From NCBI GenBank assembly GCA_018127705.1, contig CP072328.1, forward strand, positions 434,001-498,000: a stretch of 64,000 bases of DNA, written 5' to 3'. The stretch comes from TM7 phylum sp. oral taxon 349. GTDB taxonomy: Bacteria > Patescibacteriota > Saccharimonadia > Saccharimonadales > Saccharimonadaceae. The notes below the pieces were generated by a model. That model was given only the letters and a program-made list of their open reading frames with translations. It ran no database searches and had not been told where the DNA came from. Positions within the stretch are counted from its first letter, which is position 1. Every line of letters begins with the position of its first letter. The position numbers were made by a program, and so were the translations under genes. Positions 8,324 to 17,888 of the stretch are shown here, in pieces.

Positions 8324-10822
8324 TCACCGTGACAACGCAGCAATCACCCCTGGCGCGTCGCGGTCGATGAGATCAAGTTTTCCTTCAAGATCTAATAGCC
8401 CCATGTCAATGGCGCGTACGAGCGATTGGTCGTTGCGCAGCGGCGTGAAAAACTCGCGGTACTCGGCGAGCTGTTGGCGCGTCATTAACAAGCTAGCGGC
8501 GTAGCGCGGGAAGTAATCGTGGCTTTTGTCGCTGGCGAAAGTCTTCTCGATCCATTTCCAGTTGTCACGCAGCCATTTCCAAGCGAGTTCGCGCCCTTCG
8601 CGGTTGCGCAATAAATCGACAAACCAATGTATAGTATCTTGGCTGCGAATAACGCGCGTGTTGGTGAGCAGACGGGTCAGATGTTTTAACTCGCTATAGT
8701 CGCGTGTGGCGGTGACACCCGATGCGATGTCGCTGCGTAGCTCGGCGGATGTGGAGTCTTCGTATGCTTGAAGCAGTGTGCGGACGATATTGTGCGGTTG
8801 TTGGTCATTGCGGACAACAGCGCCGATGATAAGCGGTCGCAACTCAGCATCAAGCTGCTCTAGCGTGTTAGCGTGGTACAACTCGCGCGCCTGGCGGATT
8901 GCGTCGACATCTTCACCGTACAGCATGCAACCGATGGCGATAGCGCGAAGCTTAGTGTCCTGTTCAGGCTCGCCTTGCGCCATACTCCAGCCTAGGCGCG
9001 TATATTGCATTCGTGCTAAGTCTGCGGCAAAAGTGCGCAGCATATGCTCGGCAGCCGTATCACGATCAACGAATTTTTTAAGTTCGCTCAATGCGAGCGA
9101 TATGATTTCCCAAACTTTTTGGTCGGACTCATTTTTGTAGACGGATAATAAATCGACGAGCGTACTGCTTGGCAACAGCCCGCCGCGCATCAGAAGTAGT
9201 TGCTCGTTTAGATATTGTGCACGCACCGATGACTCAAGTGTGCCCGCCAAAATTTCGCGCATAATTCGTCCACGCAATTCATCGTCGTACAGCGTGATGA
9301 AGTGTCCGGTGTTCGCGGCGTTTAGTAGTAGCATGTCGCTGCCGGCGTATGATACGGCGACGGACGCGTCGGCGAGTATATCTGGTATGCGCGAGTCGTT
9401 TGCGCCGAGTGGAATCGGCCACAGGCGGTTGTTCGGCTGGTGCGGTCCGACGAAAAATTGCTCTTGCGAGAGTGTGAGTTTGCCGTCGGCAAGCGTTGCC
9501 CGCACGACGGGGTAGCCCGGCTGCGAAATCCACGTATTCATAAGCGCGCCAACATCTTTGCCGCTGGCAGCACTGAAGCATTGCCACAAGTCATCGCCAG
9601 TTGTATTGTCGTATTGGAATTTGGTGAAATAATCAGTTAAGCCGCGGCGGAACGCGTCGTCTCCGATCCAAGTTTGTACCATGCGTAGCAAGCGCCCTCC
9701 TTTGGCGTAAACGATTGCGCCGTCAAACAGCGCGCTGATTTCTGCTGGACTTGACACATCAACTTGTACGGGTTGCACGCCGTCAATGCAATCGCGGCGT
9801 AGCGCAGCAACGCCTTCGTTACTAGCAAATTCATCCCACTGCCGCCATTCGGGGTGGAGTGCGTCGGTTGCTAAGTATTCCATCAGCGTGGCAAAGCTCT
9901 CGTTGAGCCATAAATTATTCCACCACTTCATCGTGACGAGGTTGCCGAACCACTGATGGCTGAGCTCGTGCGCGATGACTGTAGCAATGTACTGTTTGCT
10001 TGATACGCTAGCAGTGGCGGGGTCGGCAAGCAGTGCGATCTCGCGATATGTGATAAGCCCCCAGTTCTCCATCGCACCGCTCGAAAAATCAGGCAGAGCG
10101 ATATGGTCGGATTTTGGCAATGGGTATGGTACGCCGAAGTATTCATTAAAAAAGTCAATCGTCCGCGCTGCGTGATCAAGCGCCCATGAGAGACTAGCGG
10201 TGGGCTGTGCCATCGTGGCGTATACATTTACTTCGACGCCGCTTGCGGTACGCGTGGTAGCGCGCTGTAAATCGCCTGCAACGAATGCGACAAGATATGT
10301 GCTCATACGAGGCGTAGTTGCAAAAGTTGTGACGTCTGATTGCTGCGAAACGATTGGCATGTTGCTGAGCAATATTGGTTGATCTGATACGAGTGAAATA
10401 TCAAATGTTGCTTTGGCTTCCGGCTCGTCGATGCATGGAAAGGCCTCACGGGCGTGATGACTTTCGAACTGTGTAGCATAAAGCTCGCGCTGTTTGCCGT
10501 CAACTTTGAAATAACAAGGATAAATACCATGCATGGCATCTGTCAGGCGCAGCGAAAATTCAATTGCAATCGTCACCTGATTTGCGCCTGGATGGGGAAT
10601 AATCAACTCGTCGTTTTTGGCAAAAAACTCCGATACTTCCTGCTGATTCACAAGCACGCGCGATATGTTCAAATCTTTCGCATGCAGGCGAATCGTACCG
10701 TCGACAACTTGTTGCCCAACGATAATCGTTGTACCAGTGATGCGTCGTTTGTCGCGTGCGTGCGACAGATTCCATTGAATTGTATAATGTTCGGGAATAA
10801 ATTGAGAAAATAATCGGTTCAT
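8324..10822 (-). CDS. pepN: M1-family metallo-aminopeptidase
   Basis: An 832-residue zinc aminopeptidase of the M1 (PepN / ERAP-like) family that trims N-terminal residues from peptides. The exopeptidase motif GAMENWG and the zinc motif HELSH (285-289) with the second glutamate of NESFAT 18 residues on are intact. The C-terminal ERAP1-like helical domain fills the second half. No signal peptide is seen, so it is probably cytoplasmic. The start at 10822 is favoured over ATGs further upstream because a TATACT box sits 6 nt before it, inside a perfect palindrome shared with the divergent nuclease gene. Peptide salvage fits an organism dependent on its host for amino acids. Confidence 0.95.
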   Translation of the reverse strand: MNRLFSQFIPEHYTIQWNLSHARDKRRITGTTIIVGQQVVDGTIRLHAKDLNISRVLVNQQEVSEFFAKNDELIIPHPGANQVTIAIEFSLRLTDAMHGIYPCYFKVDGKQRELYATQFESHHAREAFPCIDEPEAKATFDISLVSDQPILLSNMPIVSQQSDVTTFATTPRMSTYLVAFVAGDLQRATTRTASGVEVNVYATMAQPTASLSWALDHAARTIDFFNEYFGVPYPLPKSDHIALPDFSSGAMENWGLITYREIALLADPATASVSSKQYIATVIAHELSHQWFGNLVTMKWWNNLWLNESFATLMEYLATDALHPEWRQWDEFASNEGVAALRRDCIDGVQPVQVDVSSPAEISALFDGAIVYAKGGRLLRMVQTWIGDDAFRRGLTDYFTKFQYDNTTGDDLWQCFSAASGKDVGALMNTWISQPGYPVVRATLADGKLTLSQEQFFVGPHQPNNRLWPIPLGANDSRIPDILADASVAVSYAGSDMLLLNAANTGHFITLYDDELRGRIMREILAGTLESSVRAQYLNEQLLLMRGGLLPSSTLVDLLSVYKNESDQKVWEIISLALSELKKFVDRDTAAEHMLRTFAADLARMQYTRLGWSMAQGEPEQDTKLRAIAIGCMLYGEDVDAIRQARELYHANTLEQLDAELRPLIIGAVVRNDQQPHNIVRTLLQAYEDSTSAELRSDIASGVTATRDYSELKHLTRLLTNTRVIRSQDTIHWFVDLLRNREGRELAWKWLRDNWKWIEKTFASDKSHDYFPRYAASLLMTRQQLAEYREFFTPLRNDQSLVRAIDMGLLDLEGKLDLIDRDAPGVIAALSR

Positions 10823-10861
10823 ATGCTTAGTATAACAGAGATGCGTTATACTAAGCATATG
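10820..10861. promoter_or_regulatory. Perfectly palindromic divergent promoter
   Basis: Two identical 17-nt arms (GTTATACTAAGCATATG on each strand) face outward around an 8-nt centre (AGAGATGC). Each arm contains a TATACT -10 box, a 6-nt gap and the ATG of its gene (pepN at 10822 on minus, HNH nuclease at 10859 on plus). The promoter and the first codon of both genes are thus the same sequence in mirror image. Confidence 0.85.
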
Positions 10862-11545
10862 CGGCAACGACGGCGACGAGTAATAACAGTGATAGCACTC
10901 TTGGCGGCACTAGCGGCATGGATTGTGCAAACGATACCGCAGTCGCAGCTAATCGCGACGCCACAGCAACGAAGCGGCGGTGGCGAGTTAGCGAGTGTGG
11001 TACTGGAGACATTGCCGGTGAAGGGTCGCGCGCCAAAGACCGGCTATAAGCGGGCGCAATTCGGCGATGGATGGGCGAAGCTTGGTGATTGCGATACGCG
11101 AAATTTGATTTTGCAGCGTGATTTGAAAGACGTTATATTAGAAGATGATAAGTGCAAGGTTCGTACGGGCGCATTGAACGATCCATATACTGGCAAAGAT
11201 ATCGCGTTTGCGCGCGGCGCATCGACGAGCGCGGCGGTGCAGATTGACCATGTGGTAGCACTAAGCAATGCGTGGCAAACGGGCGCGCAGCAGCTTTCTG
11301 CTGAGCGCCGCGTGCAGTTAGCAAACGATCCGCTGGAGCTGCTGGCGGTAGACGGTCCAGCGAATCAGCAAAAAGGCGATGGCGATGCTGCAACGTGGTT
11401 GCCAAGCAACAAGCCGTTTCGCTGCCAATATATTGCGCGCCAAATTGCCGTCAAGCGAAAGTACGCGCTCTGGGTCACCGAGCCGGAAAAAGCCGCCATG
11501 GCGCGCGTATTATCGTCGTGTCCAGAGCAGATTGTGCCGGCGTAA
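10859..11545 (+). CDS. Secreted HNH-type nuclease, DUF1524 domain
   Basis: A 228-residue protein with a basic N-terminus (MRQRRRR) and a hydrophobic segment at about 8-23, either a signal peptide or a membrane anchor. The C-terminal part has the DUF1524/GmrSD-type HNH layout: IDHVVALSNAW (His131 after Asp130) and then NDPLELLAVDGPANQQKGD, typical of extracellular HNH nucleases of Gram-positive bacteria, especially Actinobacteria. It probably degrades nucleic acid outside the cell for nucleotide salvage, which would suit an epibiont unable to make bases. The start follows a TATACT box by 6 nt. It is divergent from pepN. Confidence 0.85.
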   Translation: MRQRRRRVITVIALLAALAAWIVQTIPQSQLIATPQQRSGGGELASVVLETLPVKGRAPKTGYKRAQFGDGWAKLGDCDTRNLILQRDLKDVILEDDKCKVRTGALNDPYTGKDIAFARGASTSAAVQIDHVVALSNAWQTGAQQLSAERRVQLANDPLELLAVDGPANQQKGDGDAATWLPSNKPFRCQYIARQIAVKRKYALWVTEPEKAAMARVLSSCPEQIVPA

Positions 11546-11592
11546 GGCTGTGAGGTTAGGTATGCAGTTAAGTAAATTGACTAATAGATAAA

Positions 11593-12141
11593 TTATAAAG
11601 CGGAATTATTGAACGAATCATATAACTGCAGCGCTGCAAGCAGTGTGATATTCTCAATTTCACCTGCCGCAACCATGCGTGTGATTTCTGCGCGGTCTGT
11701 CCATACGCTTTCGATAAATTCCTCATCGTCTGATGGAAGTGTTTCCTCTCGCAGATCTCTGCACACTATAACAAACTGTTTGCGGTCGGAGCGGCGATTG
11801 TTCAAATAGTAGCTACCGATTACCGTACAGCTATTTGCAGTAAACCCTGATTCTTCCGCTAATTCACGGCGGGCAGCGTCAATAATACTTTCGCCTGATT
11901 CTATCGCGCCGCCGGGAAGTTGCCAGAGTACTGTATTCGGCGGATAACTATACTCTTTTTGCAATAAAATGTGTCCGTCGGCGTTTATTGCGATGATGGC
12001 GACACTATGCGTTTTTGCTGGTGCTTCGCGTAAATAGGATATTTCTTTACCGTTTGGCAGGGCGACTGTATCTTCGGCGAGCTGTAGGCGCGGATGTTGA
12101 AAAATATGTTTTCGCGCGATGAATTTCCATGGTTTGATCAT
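11593..12141 (-). CDS. Nudix hydrolase, ADP-ribose pyrophosphatase type
   Basis: A 182-residue Nudix enzyme. The Nudix box (about 78-100) reads GGAIESGESIIDAARRELAE followed by ESG, fitting the consensus GX5EX7REUXEEXGU with all catalytic glutamates. The N-terminal beta-strand region resembles ADP-ribose pyrophosphatases, so cleavage of ADP-ribose or a related nucleoside diphosphate is likely, though Nudix substrates are hard to predict. The ATG is preceded by a TACACT box with a 6-nt gap (leaderless). It is convergent with the HNH nuclease gene, with a 47-bp gap that contains no obvious terminator. Confidence 0.9.
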   Translation of the reverse strand: MIKPWKFIARKHIFQHPRLQLAEDTVALPNGKEISYLREAPAKTHSVAIIAINADGHILLQKEYSYPPNTVLWQLPGGAIESGESIIDAARRELAEESGFTANSCTVIGSYYLNNRRSDRKQFVIVCRDLREETLPSDDEEFIESVWTDRAEITRMVAAGEIENITLLAALQLYDSFNNSAL

Positions 12142-12210
12142 GTAAATAGTGTATCACGCTGAATGGGTACACTTTGCTTGAAGCATGCTCTATGCAGTAT
12201 AATTTCTACC

Positions 12211-12897
12211 ATGTTTAATTTTCTTACACGCAAACGCAAAAAATCATTCTCCGCTTATGATGTACTCGCGGCGCTTTTTCTCACAACGCTTATCGTGAGC
12301 AATATTGCTAGTACGAAGATTATTGCCGTTGGTCCGTTAGTGTTTGACGCTGGTACAGTGCTGTTTCCGCTGGCGTATATCGCGGGTGATATCATCACCG
12401 AAGTGTACGGGTTTCGGCGGATGCGCCGGCTAATTGTCATTAGCGTGGCGATGATGCTGCTGACATCGGCGACCTTTTGGTTAGTGCAGGTGTTGCCGGC
12501 GAGCGCTGATTGGACGAACCAAGCGGCGTATGATTTAACGCTTGGTGTGGTATGGCGTATCGTTGCGGCGTCGCTTGTTGCGCTATTTTTCGGTGAAATC
12601 TTGAACGCATACGTGATGGCGCGCGCCAAAGTACAGACCAAGGGGAGTGGCTTGTGGCTGCGGCTGATCGGTAGCTCGGCGGTGGGCGATTCAGTCGACA
12701 CAGTTTTGTTTAGTGTCATTGCATTTATTGGTACGATGCCATTCGTATCGCTTGTACAGTTGATTGCGACGGTGTTCGCGATCAAAATGGCAGTGGAGAT
12801 TATCATTTCGCCCGTGACGATGCGTTTTATCTACGCCATTAAACAGCACGAAAAAACCGATGTGTACGAATTGCCCGCAAAGCACTTGCTGGACTAA
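12211..12897 (+). CDS. yhhQ: VUT-family queuosine precursor transporter
   Basis: A 228-residue multi-spanning membrane protein of the VUT/YhhQ family (ECF-like), with about six hydrophobic segments and the family pattern VSNIASTKI, a DAGTVLFPLAYIAGDIITEVYG-like segment and a late GDSVDTVLF motif. YhhQ of E. coli imports preQ0 and preQ1. The ATG at 12211 is 7 nt after TATAAT (12198-12203), so 16 extra residues from an upstream ATG are rejected. The stop codon abuts the stop codon of the convergent tgt gene. That neighbour uses the same precursor, which supports the substrate assignment. Confidence 0.9.
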   Translation: MFNFLTRKRKKSFSAYDVLAALFLTTLIVSNIASTKIIAVGPLVFDAGTVLFPLAYIAGDIITEVYGFRRMRRLIVISVAMMLLTSATFWLVQVLPASADWTNQAAYDLTLGVVWRIVAASLVALFFGEILNAYVMARAKVQTKGSGLWLRLIGSSAVGDSVDTVLFSVIAFIGTMPFVSLVQLIATVFAIKMAVEIIISPVTMRFIYAIKQHEKTDVYELPAKHLLD

Positions 12898-14219
<1,322 letters not shown>

Positions 14220-14242
14220 GGAACTTTGAGAGAAGGGGCTTT

Positions 14243-14614
14243 ATGTCTACTACGCTGTATTCTGCGCGTATCATTGAGGGGCCGAGCCTTTCACGATTTA
14301 CTCTCGCTCTTGCTGCGAATAGCAGCGAAGAGATTTCTCTTCGCCTCACCCTCAGCGAGGACAGAGAGATTATTTATGAGCAATGGACAACGTGGATAAA
14401 TTTTAATAGCGTGAAATGCTCTACTCGCCTGGACGGCATGTATACCGTCCAGGACGGGTATTGGAATATTCAATATGACCCGCTCAGGCGAGCAGGTCAT
14501 ATTGTTGCCGCCGGCGTTCGTGCCGGCTATGATGACATCATAGCCGCGCGACGCGCGTTCTTTGGCGCGCGCTTGCGTCGTTTTGTCACAGTCAGGTACG
14601 CCACCTGGCTGTAA
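14243..14614 (+). CDS. Hypothetical protein encoded by tiled hairpins
   Basis: A 123-residue ORF with a good ribosome site (GAGAGAAGGGG) before the ATG. I do not recognise the protein. It is soluble-looking, with a basic C-terminus (RRAFFGARLRRFVTVRYATW). The coding DNA is odd: successive inverted repeats follow one another at 14325-14344 (9 bp), 14428-14453 (9 bp), 14471-14504 (10 bp plus an inner 4), 14510-14527 (6 bp), 14525-14545 (10 bp), 14549-14580 (9 bp, bulged) and 14580-14617 (15 bp, bulged). From 14428 on they tile most of the sequence. It may be a real gene under RNA-structure selection, or a structured RNA with a fortuitous reading frame. Confidence 0.45.
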   Translation: MSTTLYSARIIEGPSLSRFTLALAANSSEEISLRLTLSEDREIIYEQWTTWINFNSVKCSTRLDGMYTVQDGYWNIQYDPLRRAGHIVAAGVRAGYDDIIAARRAFFGARLRRFVTVRYATWL

Positions 14615-14649
14615 AACGTTTCTGAAGCGTGAAAGGAGAGGAGGTGCAT

Positions 14650-14757
14650 ATGCTTCCTATCTATACTGCTGCTGTCTCCGGCGTGGTGGCGATGCTGGTG
14701 CTCATTGCGCTAATGCTGCCACGCCGGCATGACCGGCGCAAGGATGACGAGAGTTAG
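14650..14757 (+). CDS. 35-residue single-span membrane peptide
   Basis: A small ORF with the strongest Shine-Dalgarno site in this region (GGAGAGGAGGTGC, ending 2-4 nt before ATG). The peptide has a short N-terminus, one hydrophobic helix (about 5-25, rich in V, L, A and M) and a basic then acidic tail (PRRHDRRKDDES). Such one-helix miniproteins usually regulate or stabilise membrane complexes; no specific match is recognised. Its TAG lies in the loop of a 20-bp hairpin, and an internal GGCGTGG / CCACGCC pair adds further structure. The strong site in a genome with many leaderless genes suggests it is actively translated. Confidence 0.5.
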   Translation: MLPIYTAAVSGVVAMLVLIALMLPRRHDRRKDDES

Positions 14758-14779
14758 CGCTCGTCATCCTTGCGCCGGT
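14732..14779 (+). terminator. 20-bp perfect hairpin, possible terminator
   Basis: ACCGGCGCAAGGATGACGAG pairs perfectly with the sequence at 14760-14779 across an 8-nt loop that contains the TAG stop of the small ORF. The downstream T tract is weak (TTGATTCT), so it may be a terminator, an mRNA-stabilising hairpin or part of the structured island. Confidence 0.6.
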
Positions 14780-14864
14780 TGATTCTACTCTCAAGTCATG
14801 GAACCGCTCGTTGCTTGGGCTCGCTCGGAGAGTTTAGTACAAGCGCTAAGCGGTCAACGCTAAG

Positions 14865-14891
14865 GCCCAGGGGGGCGTACAATCCCTGGGC
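14865..14891 (+). repeat. 8-bp GC hairpin
   Basis: GCCCAGGG (14865-14872) and CCCTGGGC (14884-14891) form a perfect stem around GGGCGTACAAT. It lies between the small ORF and the next promoter and continues the run of inverted repeats. Confidence 0.5.
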
Positions 14892-14926
14892 ACTCTTCAT
14901 ATATAGCATGATATGATATAATAGAA

Positions 14927-15131
14927 ATGAGGGAGTTGAACAATTATATAAAGTGGTTTATGATAAACTCTCTTACGCTCGGTTCGGCTATAGTGTCGCT
15001 CCGTTTGCTCCGAAAGCGCGCTGCAGAGCGTTGGACGGGCGAGCGGGCGTACTATAGTTGGACTCGCGGCGTTTGCCGAATTGGATTACAGGCAGATGGA
15101 ATGCGACGATCCGCCAGTTGGCGGTTTTTTT
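14927..15131 (+). ncRNA. Candidate structured small RNA, about 205 nt
   Basis: A TATAAT box (about 14916-14921) starts a transcript that ends at the strong terminator 15111-15131. The transcript has internal pairing: GTTTAT / ATAAAC around 14952, and CTATAGT...ACTATAG with adjacent CGCTC / GAGCG arms enclosing a GC-rich centre (about 14988-15057). A 68-codon frame covers it (MRELNNYIK...), but it runs into the terminator and has no family match, so an RNA is preferred. It lacks the signature sequences I would expect of tmRNA, RNase P or SRP RNA. A 6S-like role is possible but unproven. Confidence 0.4.
15111..15131 (+). terminator. Terminator of the 14.9-kb transcript
   Basis: CCGCCA-GT-TGGCGG forms a tight 6-bp stem followed by seven T residues. 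Confidence 0.85.
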
Positions 15132-15156
15132 AATTGCGTTTTATTGCTGCACATGA

Positions 15157-15197
15157 TACAATAGCCAAGTTATTTAAAATCTAACGAAAGGTGAGAC
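15157..15197 (+). promoter_or_regulatory. Promoter and leader of rplF operon
   Basis: A TACAAT box (15157-15162) lies 35 nt before the rplF ATG. The leader has a ribosome site (AAAGGTGAG), so this operon is not leaderless. Confidence 0.55.
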
Positions 15198-15740
15198 ATG
15201 AGTCTGAGTCGAATCGGAAAACTGCCGGTGGTTATTCCGGCCGGTGTGACAATCACGGTTGACTCTGGTGATGTAACAGTCGAAGGCCCAAAGGGTAAGC
15301 TCGTCCAGTTCATTACTCCAGCTGTCAATGTGAAAGTCGAAGACGGACAAGTCACGGTTCATCCCAGAGATGAGTCGAGACAGGCGCGCGCTCAACATGG
15401 GTTGATGCGGGCATTGATCAATAACATGGTCGTGGGTGTAACCCAGGGTTACGAGCGGCGTTTAGAAGTAAAGGGCGTCGGTTTTCGCGTATCGTCTAGC
15501 AACAACGAGCTGACAATGAGCCTTGGTTTCAGCCACGAAGTCAAATATAAAGCGCCTGAAGGCGTGAACGTATCCAATGAAAAGATGATAATTGTCGTCA
15601 GTGGTATTGATAAGCAAAAAGTTGGACAAACAGCAGCAGAGATTCGTGCACTTAAGAAACCGGAGCCATACAAGGGCAAAGGTATTATGTATCTCGGTGA
15701 GCAAATTTTGCGCAAAGCAGGAAAGGCTGGTAAGAAATAA
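15198..15740 (+). CDS. rplF: 50S ribosomal protein uL6
   Basis: A 180-residue uL6 with the start SRIGKLPVVIPAGVTI and the C-terminal signature KPEPYKGKGIMYLGEQI. It binds 23S rRNA near the sarcin-ricin loop. It opens an rplF-rplR-rpsE-rplO unit. The normal upstream genes of the spc operon (rplN, rplX, rplE, rpsN, rpsH) are not next to it; tgt and the hairpin island occupy that place. Its TAA overlaps the rplR ATG by one base. Confidence 0.98.
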   Translation: MSLSRIGKLPVVIPAGVTITVDSGDVTVEGPKGKLVQFITPAVNVKVEDGQVTVHPRDESRQARAQHGLMRALINNMVVGVTQGYERRLEVKGVGFRVSSSNNELTMSLGFSHEVKYKAPEGVNVSNEKMIIVVSGIDKQKVGQTAAEIRALKKPEPYKGKGIMYLGEQILRKAGKAGKK

Positions 15741-16093
15741 TGAGTGATCTTGCAAAGAGACTGTTGAACCGAAGCCTGCGCAAGGCGCGCGTGCGTGCGA
15801 AAGTAAATGGCACAGCGGAACGCCCGCGCTTGAGCGTGACTATTAGTAACATGCATGTATCAGCACAACTGATTGACGACGTGACTGGTACGACGCTTGC
15901 TTCCGCTACTACAGTCGGTACAAAAATATCAGGCACGATGACTGAAAAATGTACGACTATTGGAACGGATATTGCTAAAAAAGCCAAGAAAGCTAAAATT
16001 AACGCAGCTGTCTTTGACCGCAACGGACGCCAGTATGCTGGTCGTCTACAGGCGCTTGCTGAGGCTGCACGCAAGGAAGGATTGGAGTTCTAA
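15740..16093 (+). CDS. rplR: 50S ribosomal protein uL18
   Basis: A 117-residue uL18, which binds 5S rRNA. It shows the AERPRLSVTISNMHVSAQLI strand and the C-terminal FDRNGRQYAGRLQALAEAAR region. The start codon overlaps the rplF stop (TAATG), consistent with translational coupling. rpsE follows with no spacing. Confidence 0.97.
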   Translation: MSDLAKRLLNRSLRKARVRAKVNGTAERPRLSVTISNMHVSAQLIDDVTGTTLASATTVGTKISGTMTEKCTTIGTDIAKKAKKAKINAAVFDRNGRQYAGRLQALAEAARKEGLEF

Positions 16094-16699
16094 ATGGCAG
16101 AACAAGCTACAGAACGAACCACACCTCGCGCCGATCGCGGACGCGCTTCGCGCAGCGGCCGGCAAGGACGAGGTGGTCGCCGCGATGACCGGCGCAACAA
16201 GCGCGATGACGCGCCAAAAGAATTTGAAGAAGTGGTAATCAATATTGACCGCGTAGCGCGCGTCGTGAAAGGCGGTCGCCGTTTCCGATTCAAGGCGCTC
16301 GTCGTCGTAGGTAATCACAAAAATAAAGTCGGCGTCGGTGTTGCTAAGGGTGCAGATGTGCAAGCGGCAATTGCAAAAGCAACGGATGTTGCCAAGAAGC
16401 ACTTGATTACGATTCCAGTCGCTAACGAGACGATTCCGCACGATATGGAAGTCAAATTGAGCGGCGCTCGCGTACTAATTAAACCAGCAGCGCCTGGTAC
16501 GGGTATCATTGCCGGTGGTGTGGTGCGCGCTATCATAGGCGTTACGGGTATTCGCAACTTGCTTTCGAAGTCGCTTGGCAGTACAAATAAAGTGAATATT
16601 GCTTACGCGACGATTGAAGCGCTCAATGGCCTGGTGCCGCACGAGCAGTGGCTCGGTGTCAAAGCGAGCGCGAAAGCAAAAGCCGGAGAGGAGGAATAG
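16094..16699 (+). CDS. rpsE: 30S ribosomal protein uS5
   Basis: A 201-residue uS5. A basic, disordered N-terminal extension (about 45 residues rich in R, G and D) precedes the double-stranded RNA-binding core (VINIDRVARVVKGGRRFRF) and the C-terminal AIIGVTGIRNLLSKSLGS region. uS5 shapes the mRNA entry site and decoding accuracy. The next gene is rplO directly; the uL30 gene that usually lies between them is missing, a known trait of CPR bacteria. Confidence 0.97.
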   Translation: MAEQATERTTPRADRGRASRSGRQGRGGRRDDRRNKRDDAPKEFEEVVINIDRVARVVKGGRRFRFKALVVVGNHKNKVGVGVAKGADVQAAIAKATDVAKKHLITIPVANETIPHDMEVKLSGARVLIKPAAPGTGIIAGGVVRAIIGVTGIRNLLSKSLGSTNKVNIAYATIEALNGLVPHEQWLGVKASAKAKAGEEE

Positions 16700-16700
16700 T

Positions 16701-17186
16701 ATGACGAAATACAACGAACTCCAAGTTAGCAGCCATAAGAGCCGTAAGCGCGTAGGGCGCGGTATCTCAGCGGGCGGTGGTAAAACTGCTGGTCGCGGTA
16801 CGAAAGGTCAAAATGCTCGCACCGGCAAGAAGCTTCGTGCGATGTTCCAGGGCGGACAGAATGGTATCGTAAGCGCCGTGCCAAAAGCGCGCGGATTCAA
16901 GAGCTTGCGTGTACCGGCGCAGGTTGTGTACTCAGATCGCCTGAATGAGCTGAAAGGCGAGGTAGATAACTTTGCATTGTATGAAGCGGACTTAATCATG
17001 ACGCCGTTCTACACCGTGAAAGTAATTTCGCGCGGTGAATTAACCACAAAAATTACACTGAAAACGCAGGGCGCATCAAAGAGCGTAATCGCAGCACTTG
17101 AAAAAGTCGGTGGCTCGTTTGAAAAAGTAGCCACGCCGCTGCAAAAATCAGCCAAAGAAGCTGAGGCGGAAGACGAAGCGAAATAG
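16701..17186 (+). CDS. rplO: 50S ribosomal protein uL15
   Basis: A 161-residue uL15 with the glycine-rich N-terminus (KRVGRGISAGGGKTAGRGTK) and the acidic low-complexity tail EAEAEDEAK. The ATG at 16701 is taken because the family starts MTKYNELQ; an upstream in-frame ATG lies inside rpsE. A ribosome site GGAGAGGAGG in the end of rpsE precedes it. A terminator follows, so secY is not in the same unit. Confidence 0.97.
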   Translation: MTKYNELQVSSHKSRKRVGRGISAGGGKTAGRGTKGQNARTGKKLRAMFQGGQNGIVSAVPKARGFKSLRVPAQVVYSDRLNELKGEVDNFALYEADLIMTPFYTVKVISRGELTTKITLKTQGASKSVIAALEKVGGSFEKVATPLQKSAKEAEAEDEAK

Positions 17187-17211
17187 CGATAGTCCGTTTG
17201 TCGATACGCGG

Positions 17212-17246
17212 AAGCGCTCCTGGTATTCTCGGGGGCGCTTTTCTTG
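17212..17246 (+). terminator. Terminator after rplO
   Basis: AAGCGCTCC (17212-17220) pairs with GGGGGCGCTT (17231-17240) and is followed by TTCTTGTT. Confidence 0.75.
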
Positions 17247-17807
17247 TTAATTACAATTATATTTCCAGCGCTGCGCTCGCCCAAGCAATTCAGTAACATA
17301 TTTACTTTTACGTAATTTATATTGGTTTCGGTCGCCGTTCGTATCGCATACGATTGCAGATTTTGCTGCGGCGTATGCTTTAGTTTCTTCAGGATGGGTG
17401 CGCAAATAATCACGCAGTAGCAAAAAATCGTCATGGCGCGTTGTGCCCGCAACTGCAATGTGAATATGAATGTCGCCTGCGACTGTTTCTTCGCGCCGTG
17501 ACGCCATAAATACGTAGCCATCCGCAGGGTTGCTATGTGACCCAGGGAAAAAACCGGCTTTTTGTAGGCGACGTTTTATCGCTGCAATATCGTGAATGTT
17601 GCGCGCTGAAACTAGTACGTCAACAATGTTTTTACCGGCGAGTCCTGGAACGGCCGTGCTGCCGACATGATGAATTTGTCGTTTGGGCAATATTGCACGC
17701 AAGTGAAATGCAATTTTATCAAATAATTTAACATATACTTCGTCGGGCGAACTAATTATGACAACCATAATTATCTTTATTAAATCATCGAAGTACCATA
17801 TCGTCAA
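17247..17807 (-). CDS. GrpB-family (UPF0157) nucleotidyltransferase-fold protein
   Basis: A GrpB/UPF0157 protein of up to 186 residues. The HHVGSTAVPGLAGKNIVDVL segment is the family signature and resembles the nucleotidyltransferase GS...D motif; KYVTELL near the end also fits. The molecular role of GrpB proteins is not established; some are fused to dephospho-CoA kinase. The start is uncertain: an ATG at 17768 (MVVIISSPDEVY) fits the family length better than the one at 17807. The gene lies on the opposite strand between rplO and secY, splitting what is normally one operon. Confidence 0.85.
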   Translation of the reverse strand: MTIWYFDDLIKIIMVVIISSPDEVYVKLFDKIAFHLRAILPKRQIHHVGSTAVPGLAGKNIVDVLVSARNIHDIAAIKRRLQKAGFFPGSHSNPADGYVFMASRREETVAGDIHIHIAVAGTTRHDDFLLLRDYLRTHPEETKAYAAAKSAIVCDTNGDRNQYKLRKSKYVTELLGRAQRWKYNCN

Positions 17808-17888
17808 TGATGCTCACGCTATCTAGCAATCCCGCACGCTATCGTGTATACTATGGGAAGTTATTTATTAGAGATAGAGGGTTGTAGT

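Noticed and set aside
14927-15131. tmRNA, RNase P RNA or SRP RNA
   Set aside because: None of the conserved core sequences of these RNAs could be found in the transcript.
14927-15133. 68-codon ORF as a protein gene
   Set aside because: It runs into a strong terminator and overlaps several stems; a structured RNA is the better reading.
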